64,000 nucleotides of DNA from the NCBI GenBank assembly GCA_001548435.1, contig AP017308.1, positions 5,713,030 to 5,777,029 of the forward strand. Direction: 5' to 3'. Both the position numbers and the translations under genes were made by a program. Source of the stretch: Leptolyngbya sp. NIES-3755. Lineage in GTDB: Bacteria; Cyanobacteriota; Cyanobacteriia; Leptolyngbyales; Leptolyngbyaceae. Under the pieces are notes generated by a model. It was not told the origin of the DNA. It worked only from the letters and a program-made list of their open reading frames with translations, and made no database searches. How positions within the stretch are numbered: the stretch's first letter is position 1; each line of letters opens with the position of its first letter. Positions 17,194-25,512 of the stretch are shown here, piece after piece.

Positions 17194-18155
17194 GCTTCTT
17201 CCTCAACGTGATCTTCAACAGGTTTTTCTTCAGTCGTCAGTTCCAAGAACACATCTTCTAAACTCGCTTGGACTCGCCGCATTTCATACAGTCCAACTCC
17301 ATGACTCACTAATGCTCTCGCGATCTCCCGTCCAGGTTCCGTTCCCGATTCTGACACGACGCGAATACTGTATCGATCGTCTGATCTCGTATGTTTCTCG
17401 ATCGATTGCACATCCTGAATCAAATTAAGGCAATGCTCGATCTCGTTCCAATCCCCTTCAACTTCCAATTCATAGCCCGTTCCGCGATTGAGTTGCGCCA
17501 TCAATTGATCGGGTGTATTCGTTGCCACGACTCGACCGCGGTTGATGATCGTGACGCGATCGCAGGTCATACTTACTTCTGGCAAAATGTGAGTCGAAAG
17601 AATCACCGTATGATCATTCGCCAATTGTTTAATCAAATTCCGCACTTCGATGATCTGACGCGGATCAAGTCCGACAGTCGGCTCATCCAGAATGATTATA
17701 GGTGGATCATGGACGATCGCTTGAGCAATTCCTACCCGTTGCCGATAGCCTTTCGACAGCTTGCGAATAATAGTTTTTCCCTTATCGACTAATCCGGTTT
17801 TTTCGAGCGCCGTTTGAATTCGAGTGGTACGATCGCCTGCACTCACCCCTTTAATCTGCGCTACGAAGTTGAGAAATCCCTGCACCGTCATTTCAGGATA
17901 AAGTGGCGGCGACTCTGGTAAGTATCCAATCTTTTGCCGCACCTGCATCAAATTCTCATGCACCTCAAATCCAGCTACCTTTGCAGTTCCACGGCTTGCC
18001 GGAAGATAGCCCGATAAAATTCGCATCGTCGTTGTTTTTCCAGCCCCATTCGGACCTAGAAACCCAAGAATTTCACCCGGCTCTACCGAGAACGTCACAT
18101 CTTCGATCGCTGCCGTTGACCCGTAAAGTTTGCTGAGATGCTCAACTTCGATCAT
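17190..18155 (-). CDS. ABC transporter ATPase (GldA-like)
   Basis: A 321-residue ATP-binding subunit. Walker A GPNGAGKTT at about 34-42, Q-loop in IGYLPESPPLYPEM, signature LSKGYRQR near 135, Walker B IIILDEPTVGLDP near 154 and the switch His in LSTHIL. The C-terminal 100 residues form the accessory domain usual for this exporter class, ending in an acidic EEEA tail. It is the first gene of the three-gene operon. The ATG at 18155 begins MIEVEHLSKLYG. Confidence 0.93.
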   Translation of the reverse strand: MIEVEHLSKLYGSTAAIEDVTFSVEPGEILGFLGPNGAGKTTTMRILSGYLPASRGTAKVAGFEVHENLMQVRQKIGYLPESPPLYPEMTVQGFLNFVAQIKGVSAGDRTTRIQTALEKTGLVDKGKTIIRKLSKGYRQRVGIAQAIVHDPPIIILDEPTVGLDPRQIIEVRNLIKQLANDHTVILSTHILPEVSMTCDRVTIINRGRVVATNTPDQLMAQLNRGTGYELEVEGDWNEIEHCLNLIQDVQSIEKHTRSDDRYSIRVVSESGTEPGREIARALVSHGVGLYEMRRVQASLEDVFLELTTEEKPVEDHVEEEA

Positions 18156-18434
18156 AGAATCCAGAGAATTAAGGTCGCAGTCTTGTAGGGTAGCAAAGTT
18201 TTGCCCAGACTGCCCTTAATTCGACGCAAACCGAAACGAATTGCTCCCGATAAACTTCCGCCCAAGACAGACTAATTCAAGAAAAAGCTGATTGCAAGAA
18301 AGCGATCGAAGTGATGATTAAGCGGCTGATTCAAGAAGATCTGAGATATTTTGAGTATGGGTGATAAACGCAACCGCTGGATGATTAAGACCCATCAACG
18401 TTCCAAAATCTCTTAGGTCACGAGTGCTTTTACT

Positions 18435-19658
18435 ATGTCTGAGCGTTCTTATGATGTTGTTCTCTACGGTGCAAGTGGGTTCGTTGGCAAACAAACCGTG
18501 CAGTATTTTGCCAGCCAGGTTTCTCCTCACTCAGTACGTTGGGCAGTCGCGGGACGAAATCGCCAGAAGTTAGAGGCGGTTCGAGATCAAGTGGGGGTGA
18601 GTGTGGATGTGCTAGTAGCTGATAGTCAGGATCAGCAGGCGATCGATACGATCGTCTCCCAAACGCGAGTCATTCTGACGACCGCTGGACCTTTTGCACT
18701 GTATGGCAATCCTCTGGTTGATGCCTGTGTCCGGTTCAAAACGCATTATGTCGATATCACCGGAGAAACGCCTTGGGTCAGAACCTTAATCGATCGCTAT
18801 CATCAGCAAGCCGCGATCGACGGGACGCGGATCATTCCTTGTTGTGGGTTTGATTCTGTTCCGTCTGACCTTGGCACTTATTTGATCGTTCGTCGCCTAC
18901 AAGAATTAGGGATGGCTTGCCAACAAGTCAAGGCTTATTTTCAAGCAGCAGGCGGCTTTAATGGTGGAACGCTTGCATCCGCTTTCAATCTCTACGATTC
19001 ACAAGGGTTAGCACAGATGAATGCACCCTTCCTGCTGAATCCAGACAGAAATCAGACTCAAGCTGAACTCGATCGCAATCGCGATCCACAACTGCCATCG
19101 TTCGATCCAGACCTCAATACCTGGATTGCACCCTTCTTTATGGGAGTCGTCAATACTCGAATTGTCCGCCGCAGTGCTGCTTTGTATGAAGCGTGGCAGG
19201 ACTCTTATGGAGCCGATTTTAGCTACCAGGAATATCTCAAGTTTGAAGAGCCACTCGCAAGTTTGAAAGCAACAGGCATCACCGCAGGACTCGCTCTATT
19301 TGTCGGAGCAGTGCAACAGCCTCAAGTGCGCTCCCTACTGCAACCGCTCTTGCCTCAGCCCGGAAGCGGACCCTCTGAGCAAACCATGAATGAAGGCTGG
19401 TTTTCCTGTGAACTCATCGGAACTGCCGTTGATGGACGTAAGATACGAGGACTGATTCGAGATCAAGGCGACCCTGGCAATCGATCGACCGTCAAATTTG
19501 TGTGTGAATCAGCATTAGGTTTAGGACTACAGATGGATGATCTACCCGGAGGTCAGCCGCGGGGAGGCGTTCTCACTCCAGCGACCGGGTTGGGTGAAGT
19601 TTTGGCACAGCGCTTGCGGCGGACTGGTATGGTCATAGAAATCGACGGAGAGACATAA
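18435..19658 (+). CDS. Saccharopine-dehydrogenase-like / trans-acting enoyl reductase family protein
   Basis: A 407-residue protein with an N-terminal Rossmann fold: YDVVLYGASGFVGKQT, then WAVAGRNRQKLEAV and VILTTAGPFALYGNPLVDAC, and IPCCGFDSVPSDLG near residue 134. This layout matches the family containing mycobacterial trans-acting enoyl reductase and eukaryotic saccharopine-dehydrogenase-like oxidoreductase, rather than lysine-pathway enzymes. It probably uses NADP(H) on a lipid or polyketide-like substrate, but the substrate is not deducible. The gene is monocistronic, with a 279-base upstream gap to the divergent ABC operon in which I see no clear motif. Confidence 0.85.
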   Translation: MSERSYDVVLYGASGFVGKQTVQYFASQVSPHSVRWAVAGRNRQKLEAVRDQVGVSVDVLVADSQDQQAIDTIVSQTRVILTTAGPFALYGNPLVDACVRFKTHYVDITGETPWVRTLIDRYHQQAAIDGTRIIPCCGFDSVPSDLGTYLIVRRLQELGMACQQVKAYFQAAGGFNGGTLASAFNLYDSQGLAQMNAPFLLNPDRNQTQAELDRNRDPQLPSFDPDLNTWIAPFFMGVVNTRIVRRSAALYEAWQDSYGADFSYQEYLKFEEPLASLKATGITAGLALFVGAVQQPQVRSLLQPLLPQPGSGPSEQTMNEGWFSCELIGTAVDGRKIRGLIRDQGDPGNRSTVKFVCESALGLGLQMDDLPGGQPRGGVLTPATGLGEVLAQRLRRTGMVIEIDGET

Positions 19659-19772
19659 CAAAGGCTTGATCGTGGCAGAACGTTCGGGCGAAAGAGAGGC
19701 AACCTGGATAGCGATTTCCCTCTGATTGATTCTAAAGTTGTCTTCTGTAGTTCTCGATCGCTTGAGAAAAAA

Positions 19773-20897
19773 TTAGTAAAGTTCATACTTCAGCAACTGA
19801 CAGGGCAGCGCTCCGTTGTACACCGCAAATCTTTGAGCCGATCGCAGCCCGATCGATTGAGAAAGCTCCTTATTTCCACTCAATACAAACGCTGTCCATC
19901 CTTTGAACTGCTGCTTCAGCACATTGCCTAAACGCCTGTAGAATTCACCCAAGTCACTCTCTCGCCCTAACCGTTCTCCATAAGGAGGATTGCAGAACAA
20001 CACGCCAGTATCCGTTGGAGCAGCAACCTCTGATAAATCCAGCGTGGTGAAGTAAACCTGATTCGAGACTCCACACTGAGTTGCATTGACGATCGCTTGC
20101 TCAATCACCTCTGAATCTCGATCGCTGCCCCAAATTGGTGCAGGAAGATTTTCTCGCTGACTTGCTTCTGCTGCTTGAATCAAGTCCTCTAATAAAGTCA
20201 AATTTGCATCGAGCCAAGTTTCAAACCCAAACCGCTCTCGAAATAACCCTGGTGCAACATTCAACGCCTTCAAACTGGCTTCTAGGGGTAATGTCCCAGA
20301 CCCACAGAGCGGATCATAAAAAGCCTGTTCAGGTTGCCAACCAGAGAGTTGAATCAGCGCTGCTGCTAAGGATTCCTTGAGCGGTGCAGAGCCAACCGCC
20401 GGGCGATAGCCTCGACGGTGCAAGCTCTCACCTGAACTATCGAGGCTGACGGTGCATCGATCTGAATCAAGATGGACATTGATCTGAAGATCCGGCGATT
20501 GCAGTTCAACGTTCGATCGATCGCTGAATTGGTCTTGCTGTTGATCGACGATCGCGTTTTTAACTTGCAAAGCTGTGAAATGCGTATGATTAAGCTGTTT
20601 TGTTTTCCCTGTGGCATTCACGGCTAAGGTCATTTCAGGCGTGAGATAGCGCGACCAATCGATCGATTGCACTCCTTGATAGAGATCGTCTGAATTCTGA
20701 CAAGGGAACTCATCTAACTTCATCAAGATGCGAAACGGCAGTCGCGCCCAAAGGTTGACCCGATATAAAAGAGCCAGATCACCTGCGAATGCGACTCCAC
20801 AAAATCCTGGCTCGATTCCAGTCGCGCCTAACTGCTCTAATTCCTGTGCTGCAAGCGTTTCTAGACCCCGTGCGACAGTTGCAAAATACTGATTCAT
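19773..20897 (-). CDS. THUMP-domain RNA methyltransferase (RlmL N-terminal/Trm14-like)
   Basis: A 374-residue class I SAM-dependent methyltransferase acting on RNA guanine or adenine N-positions. The start is placed at the ATG at 20897 (MNQYFATVARGLETLAAQEL), which is where the family begins; a longer in-frame reading starts at 21005. Residues about 45-155 form the THUMP RNA-binding domain; the catalytic domain has DPLCGSGTLPLEASL near residue 188 and the NPPYGERLG motif near 290. It resembles the N-terminal half of E. coli RlmL and is likely an rRNA m2G methyltransferase. It lies 74 bases downstream of the next gene on the same strand. Confidence 0.9.
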   Translation of the reverse strand: MNQYFATVARGLETLAAQELEQLGATGIEPGFCGVAFAGDLALLYRVNLWARLPFRILMKLDEFPCQNSDDLYQGVQSIDWSRYLTPEMTLAVNATGKTKQLNHTHFTALQVKNAIVDQQQDQFSDRSNVELQSPDLQINVHLDSDRCTVSLDSSGESLHRRGYRPAVGSAPLKESLAAALIQLSGWQPEQAFYDPLCGSGTLPLEASLKALNVAPGLFRERFGFETWLDANLTLLEDLIQAAEASQRENLPAPIWGSDRDSEVIEQAIVNATQCGVSNQVYFTTLDLSEVAAPTDTGVLFCNPPYGERLGRESDLGEFYRRLGNVLKQQFKGWTAFVLSGNKELSQSIGLRSAQRFAVYNGALPCQLLKYELY

Positions 20898-20970
20898 GGT
20901 GAATTCGATCGTGTTTTGACGGGGATGAAAAACCTTCTCACGACGGTCTGTTCCGTTGGCGTAACTGCGC

Positions 20971-21537
20971 CTAACCCAGTTGATAGCGTGACGGCTTTTC
21001 TCCAACTCGCTTGACCGTACCAGCGCGATTTGCGTGCATTAATGTGGCACCCAGTGTTTTTCTGGCTCTGGGCATTTCTGCGTCGTCAAACTTGTCGTAC
21101 ACTCCAGCAATTAGATCATCGATCGTATAAATTTTTGCTGCATCTTGCTGCATGACTTGAACGATCGCATCGATCAGGCTACTGTCCTTAAATTTGCGTT
21201 TCAGTTGTTTTGCATCGAACGCTGATGTCGATTGCTCTTGAGGGTCAGGTTTTGCTTTTTTCGTTCCAGTTTTGCGAGAACGGGAAGCAGGTTGAGTCGA
21301 TGTTTCATCAGCGTGTTCTAATAGTTCGCTCACAGCTTCCACAATGTCATCTGTAGAAACGGCTTCAACTTCCGGTGATTCGCTCAACAGTGCGTTCAGG
21401 GTTTGAAGGGTGCGATCGACTTCCGCACTGATCGAAGCTTGAATTTCTGAGACGATCTTTTGTCGATCGTGGATGAGCCGCGATCGTTCTTGCTCTAGAT
21501 TTTGTCTTGTTGCATCACTCAACACCAAGTAGGACAT
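20971..21537 (-). CDS. Hypothetical protein with C-terminal winged-helix-like region
   Basis: A 188-residue protein from the ATG at 21537 (MSYLVLSDATRQNL; a start at 21552 is possible). Residues 1-80 are helical and charged. A central Ser/Lys/Thr-rich basic linker spans about 85-110. The last 75 residues (FKDSSLIDAIVQVMQQD, YTIDDLIAGVYDKFDD, then a basic turn and a KRVGEKPSRYQLG end) look like a winged helix of the kind used for DNA binding. I do not recognise the family. It probably shares a transcript with the RNA methyltransferase downstream. Confidence 0.7.
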   Translation of the reverse strand: MSYLVLSDATRQNLEQERSRLIHDRQKIVSEIQASISAEVDRTLQTLNALLSESPEVEAVSTDDIVEAVSELLEHADETSTQPASRSRKTGTKKAKPDPQEQSTSAFDAKQLKRKFKDSSLIDAIVQVMQQDAAKIYTIDDLIAGVYDKFDDAEMPRARKTLGATLMHANRAGTVKRVGEKPSRYQLG

Positions 21538-21552
21538 AGTTGCTGTTTCCAA

Positions 21553-21904
21553 AATTAGCAGATTGATTTGATTGTAGTATCAACAGAATCAAATCAGTGA
21601 TTGTTTGAGAAACTCTGCGAATCGCAGATCGATTACAAGACGAACAATTCAATCAACGACTCCAGCAAATTCGAGCGGAAGCGATGCCATCCTCTAATCC
21701 TTAGCTGAATAGTCGGGCTAGTTTGGTACGGTTCGATTGATCCAATATGACTGCTGTATATTTGCATCAAAAGCGAATCTGAATCCGAAGTGTATCCCAG
21801 GGTCAGAAACTGGGTTAAATCCACCGTGGGGTGGAATCTGTGCAAAGGGTTGATTTTGCCGTACAATTTGGGCAACGATCCCGCCCACTTACCACAGAAT
21901 CCCT
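21553..21904. other. Gene-free stretch before the GH57 gene
   Basis: About 350 bases without a convincing gene. Bases 21609-21704 read as 31 codons plus TAG with coding-like composition (ADRLQDEQFNQRLQQIRAEA) but have no start codon and an in-frame TGA immediately before, so they may be the remnant of a lost small gene. A small hairpin TCCACC-GTGG-GGTGGA lies near 21820. The promoter of the GH57 gene must lie here, but I cannot place it. Confidence 0.4.
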
Positions 21905-23494
21905 ATGAGCATTGGATATGTTGCCTTAGTGCTGCACGCTCACCTCCCCTTTGTGCGTCATCCTGAAAGCGACTTTGTACTAGAAGAAGAATGGCTCTAC
22001 GAGGCGATTACTGAAACCTATATTCCTTTAATTCAGGTATTTGAAGGTTTAAAACGCGATGGCGTGGACTTCAAAATTACCATGAGCATGACTCCGCCAC
22101 TCTGTTCGATGCTGGCAGATCCGCTTCTACAAGATCGCTACGACGAACATTTATCAAAACTCGAAGAATTGGCGGAACTGGAGGTCGAGCGCCATGCTCA
22201 TTCGGGTCACATGAAATATTTGGCAGAGCACAACGCCAAAGAATTCAATGCGGTTCGTAATACCTGGGAAAAGTACGATCGTAATTTGATCACGGCTTTC
22301 AAACAGTTCCTCGACTCGAACAATCTCGAAATCATTACCTGTGGTGCAACTCACGGCTATTTACCGCTGATGAAGATGTATCCACAAGCAGTCTGGGCGC
22401 AGATTCAAGTCGCCTGTGAGCATTACGAGAAAACCTTTGGTCGTCCAGCAAAAGGAATTTGGCTGCCAGAGTGTGCTTACTACGAAGGCGTAGAACGGAT
22501 GTTAGCCGATGCTGGATTGCGCTACTTTCTCACCGATGGACATGGAATTCTCTATGCGCGTCCTCGTCCTCGGTATGGTAGCTATGCCCCGATTTTCACA
22601 GAAGCAGGAGTCGCAGCATTCGGACGAGATCATGAATCATCACAGCAAGTTTGGTCATCGGAAGTTGGCTATCCTGGAGCCGTGGAATATCGAGAGTTCT
22701 ACCGCGATTTGGGTTGGGATGCAGACTATGAATACATCAAACCGTATGTCATGCCCAATGGTCAGCGAAAGAATGTCGGCATCAAGTACCACAAGATTAC
22801 TGGAAAAGGGTTAGGACTGGGCGATAAGCAGCTTTACGATCCGTACTGGGCGCGGGAAAAGACAACAGAACACGCCGCAAACTTTGTCTATAACCGAGAA
22901 AGCCAAGTTTCGCATTTGTTTAACATCATGCACCGTCCGCCGATCATTGTTTCACCCTATGATGCGGAACTCTTCGGGCACTGGTGGTATGAAGGTCCGA
23001 TGTTCATTGACTATCTCTTCCGCAAAGCCTGGTTTGATCAAGAAACTTTTGAGATGACGCACTTAGCAGACTATCTCAGAAAGCATCCGACTCAGCAAGT
23101 GTGTCGCCCGTCTCAGTCAAGTTGGGGTTACAAAGGCTTCCACGAGTATTGGTTGAATGAAACGAATGCTTGGATCTATCCCCATTTGCATAAAGCTGCT
23201 GAGCGCATGATTGAACTGGCAAAGCGGGAACCTGCGGATGAACTGGAGTGGAAAGCTTTGAATCAAGCAGCACGAGAATTGTTGTTGGCACAATCTTCAG
23301 ACTGGGCGTTTATTATGCGGACGGGGACAATGGTTCCTTATGCCGTGAGAAGAACTCGATCGCATTTAATGAGATTCAACAAACTCTACGAAGATCTGAA
23401 TCACGGCAAAGTCGATTCGGGTTGGGTTGAGAAAGTCGAAGCGATCGACAATATCTTCCCTGACATTAACTACCGCGTTTATCGCCCGTTGTAG
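21905..23494 (+). CDS. Glycoside hydrolase family 57 (branching-enzyme-like, DUF1957)
   Basis: A 529-residue GH57 enzyme acting on alpha-1,4-glucans, by homology a glycogen branching enzyme or related amylase. The family's five regions are visible: HAHLPFVRHPE at 11-21, a GATHGYLPL segment near 141, the nucleophile Glu189 in WLPECAYYEG, a later catalytic Asp353 in YDAELFGHWWYEG and the C-terminal helical domain. Cyanobacteria use such enzymes beside GlgB in storage polysaccharide metabolism. No glg gene is adjacent. It ends in a good terminator. Confidence 0.92.
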   Translation: MSIGYVALVLHAHLPFVRHPESDFVLEEEWLYEAITETYIPLIQVFEGLKRDGVDFKITMSMTPPLCSMLADPLLQDRYDEHLSKLEELAELEVERHAHSGHMKYLAEHNAKEFNAVRNTWEKYDRNLITAFKQFLDSNNLEIITCGATHGYLPLMKMYPQAVWAQIQVACEHYEKTFGRPAKGIWLPECAYYEGVERMLADAGLRYFLTDGHGILYARPRPRYGSYAPIFTEAGVAAFGRDHESSQQVWSSEVGYPGAVEYREFYRDLGWDADYEYIKPYVMPNGQRKNVGIKYHKITGKGLGLGDKQLYDPYWAREKTTEHAANFVYNRESQVSHLFNIMHRPPIIVSPYDAELFGHWWYEGPMFIDYLFRKAWFDQETFEMTHLADYLRKHPTQQVCRPSQSSWGYKGFHEYWLNETNAWIYPHLHKAAERMIELAKREPADELEWKALNQAARELLLAQSSDWAFIMRTGTMVPYAVRRTRSHLMRFNKLYEDLNHGKVDSGWVEKVEAIDNIFPDINYRVYRPL

Positions 23495-23514
23495 CTCCCA
23501 GATCCCTAATTAAT

Positions 23515-23548
23515 GGCGGTCGTTCTTTAGCAATTGACCGCCGCTTTT
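23515..23548 (+). terminator. Intrinsic terminator after GH57 gene
   Basis: GGCGGTC (23515-23521) pairs with GACCGCC (23536-23542), with a 14-base loop and a CGCTTTT tail, 20 bases after the stop. Confidence 0.7.
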
Positions 23549-23589
23549 AGTTGCAGATTAAACTGTAGATGCCGCTATCAATGAGATCT

Positions 23590-23826
23590 ATGCGAATCAC
23601 GATCGACTTACCCAAAGACTTAGAACAAAATTTAATCAAGCAAGCCGCTCAATTGAATATCCCGATCGAAATACTGATTCTTCAATCTCTCCGCAAAGCA
23701 ACCCAAACGGCTCAAAATGCTTCTTGGTCCGATCTTGTTCTCTCATACGGAGGAAGTCCGGACTTTCCTAGCCTCGAATCTTATCGGGCTGAACTTCTAC
23801 CGCCTCGTGAACTGGAGTTATTTTGA
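23590..23826 (+). CDS. VapB-like antitoxin
   Basis: A 78-residue protein from the ATG at 23590 (MRITIDLPKDLEQNL), the natural start of a ribbon-helix-helix domain; ATGs at 23569 and 23581 would add a few residues. The N-terminal strand and two helices resemble CopG/ribbon-helix-helix repressors, and the Pro-rich C-terminus would bind the toxin. Its TGA overlaps the ATG of the PIN toxin gene, so translation is coupled. Confidence 0.8.
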   Translation: MRITIDLPKDLEQNLIKQAAQLNIPIEILILQSLRKATQTAQNASWSDLVLSYGGSPDFPSLESYRAELLPPRELELF

Positions 23827-24230
23827 TGCGCTATCTGCTCGATACGTGCGTCATCAGTGACTTCATCAAAGGCGAACCCAATACCCAAGCTCGAATTCGG
23901 CAAACGCCACCTGCCGAGATTGCAGTTTCTACTATCACCGTAATGGAATTGCGCTATGGCTTACAACTGAATCCGCAACGCGCTCAGAGAATTGAACCTG
24001 TGATTTCTAGCTTTCTCAGTTCGATCGCATTACTCTCGTTTGATGTTGCAGATGCAGAGCAAGCAGGGCAAATCCGCAGTATTCTTAAATCTCAAGCTCA
24101 GCCGATTGGGGCTTATGATGTCTTGATTGGAGCTACTGCCCTTCGGCATCAGCTTGTGATGGTGACTGCGAATCAGCGCGAATTTGCTCGAATTCCTGGC
24201 TTGCAAATCGAGGATTGGCGACAACCGTAG
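23826..24230 (+). CDS. vapC: VapC-like PIN-domain ribonuclease toxin
   Basis: A 134-residue PIN-domain protein of the VapC type, which cleaves tRNA or rRNA when not neutralised. The metal-binding acids are in place: Asp6 in LLDTCVISDF, Glu40-region in TVMELRYGL, and the C-terminal Asp pair in GAYDVLIGATAL, followed by VTANQREFARIPGL. Length is standard and the gene looks intact. The TGATG junction with the antitoxin gene fixes the ATG at 23826. A glycosyltransferase gene follows after 9 bases but is unlikely to be functionally linked. Confidence 0.92.
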   Translation: MRYLLDTCVISDFIKGEPNTQARIRQTPPAEIAVSTITVMELRYGLQLNPQRAQRIEPVISSFLSSIALLSFDVADAEQAGQIRSILKSQAQPIGAYDVLIGATALRHQLVMVTANQREFARIPGLQIEDWRQP

Positions 24231-24239
24231 ATTAGTATT

Positions 24240-25460
24240 ATGCAAGTTCTCCACATCAATCAAAAAGATATTGCAGGGGGAGCCGCGATCGCTGCCCATC
24301 GTCTTCATCAAGGACTACTACAACAAAACATTGATTCTCGATTCCTAGTCAGTCGCAAAGAAACAGAAAGCGATCGCGTTTCTCTCATTCCCGCCGCATC
24401 CCGCACTGAGAAGCGAATTCAGCGATTTACTGATCCATTAGGATTTACTCAGATTCATTTACTCTCAACCTTTAATCTCAGAAAGAATCCGATTTATCAA
24501 GCTGCGGATGCGATCAACTTTCATAACTTACATGATGGGTACTTTAACTATTTAGCGATCGCGCATTTAACGCAATCTAAACCCGCAGTGCTAACAATGC
24601 ACGATATGTGGTCAGTTACGGGACATTGTTCGTTTAGCTTTGGATGCGATCGCTGGAAAATTGGATGTGGGCAATGTCCAGATTTAACGATCTTTCCGCC
24701 GATGAAGCGCGATCGAACTCGGTGGGAATGGAAGCTCAAACAGTGGAGCTATCAGAACGCAAAATTAGCGATCGTAGCTCCAAGTCGATGGTTAGCTTCA
24801 ATTGCAGGAGAAAGCCCATTGTTTCAATACTTTGCTGTGCATCACATTCCGTATGGGATTGATACTGAAGTCTATCGACCGCTTGATCCAGAGCAGTGTC
24901 GAGCACAGTTGAATATTCCGAAAAGGAAGAAAGTTCTATTATTTGTAGCAACGCACCTTCAGGAATGGCGCAAAGGTGGAGATTTATTGTTTCCTGCACT
25001 GCAACAGTTACCCGAATCATTGAAAGCTGAAACTGTGCTATTGATGTTGGGCGATGGAACTGTACAAGACATTGGAATTGAAACGATCGCGCTCGGTTAT
25101 GTTCAAGATGAGCATTTGAAAGCGATCGTCTATTCAGCAGCAGATTTGTTTGTGTTTCCCACTCGTGCAGATAACTTACCGTTGGTGCTTCAGGAAAGTC
25201 TTGCTTGTGGAACACCAATGATCTCTTTCGATGTCGGTGGAGTGTCGGATTTAGTGCGACCTGGAGTCACCGGATATTTAGCAGAATTGGAAAGGATTGA
25301 TGATTTCGCTCAGGGCATTGTGATGTTGCTAGAAGATGACGCTTTACGATCGCAGATGAAACAACAGTGTCGCTCGATCGCGCTTTCTGAGTATCGACTG
25401 GAATTGCAAGCTCAGCAATATCTGGAACTGTATTCGAGCATGAATTCTCTCGATCGGTAG
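24240..25460 (+). CDS. Glycosyltransferase family 4 protein
   Basis: A 406-residue GT-B glycosyltransferase for surface polysaccharide or lipid glycan. Residues 1-180 form the acceptor domain (MQVLHINQKDIAGGAAIAAH, MHDMWSVTGHCSFSFGCDRW). The C-terminal GT4 donor domain has FVATHLQEWRKGGDLL near 230, and the family E-x7-E motif in VLQESLACGTPMISFDVGG near 315. A cysteine-rich stretch CDRWKIGCGQCP near 135 is common in one GT4 subgroup found in cyanobacterial exopolysaccharide clusters. No other polysaccharide genes are adjacent. Acceptor and donor unknown. Confidence 0.9.
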   Translation: MQVLHINQKDIAGGAAIAAHRLHQGLLQQNIDSRFLVSRKETESDRVSLIPAASRTEKRIQRFTDPLGFTQIHLLSTFNLRKNPIYQAADAINFHNLHDGYFNYLAIAHLTQSKPAVLTMHDMWSVTGHCSFSFGCDRWKIGCGQCPDLTIFPPMKRDRTRWEWKLKQWSYQNAKLAIVAPSRWLASIAGESPLFQYFAVHHIPYGIDTEVYRPLDPEQCRAQLNIPKRKKVLLFVATHLQEWRKGGDLLFPALQQLPESLKAETVLLMLGDGTVQDIGIETIALGYVQDEHLKAIVYSAADLFVFPTRADNLPLVLQESLACGTPMISFDVGGVSDLVRPGVTGYLAELERIDDFAQGIVMLLEDDALRSQMKQQCRSIALSEYRLELQAQQYLELYSSMNSLDR

Positions 25461-25512
25461 ACAGGAGACCGCGATCGTCCATCATAAGATAGATCGGAAT
25501 CCTAGATGAACT

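Noticed and set aside
21633-21875. 80-codon minus-strand reading frame before the GH57 gene
   Set aside because: No ribosome-binding site, no recognisable motif and low-complexity overlap with a small hairpin; I kept the stretch as intergenic.
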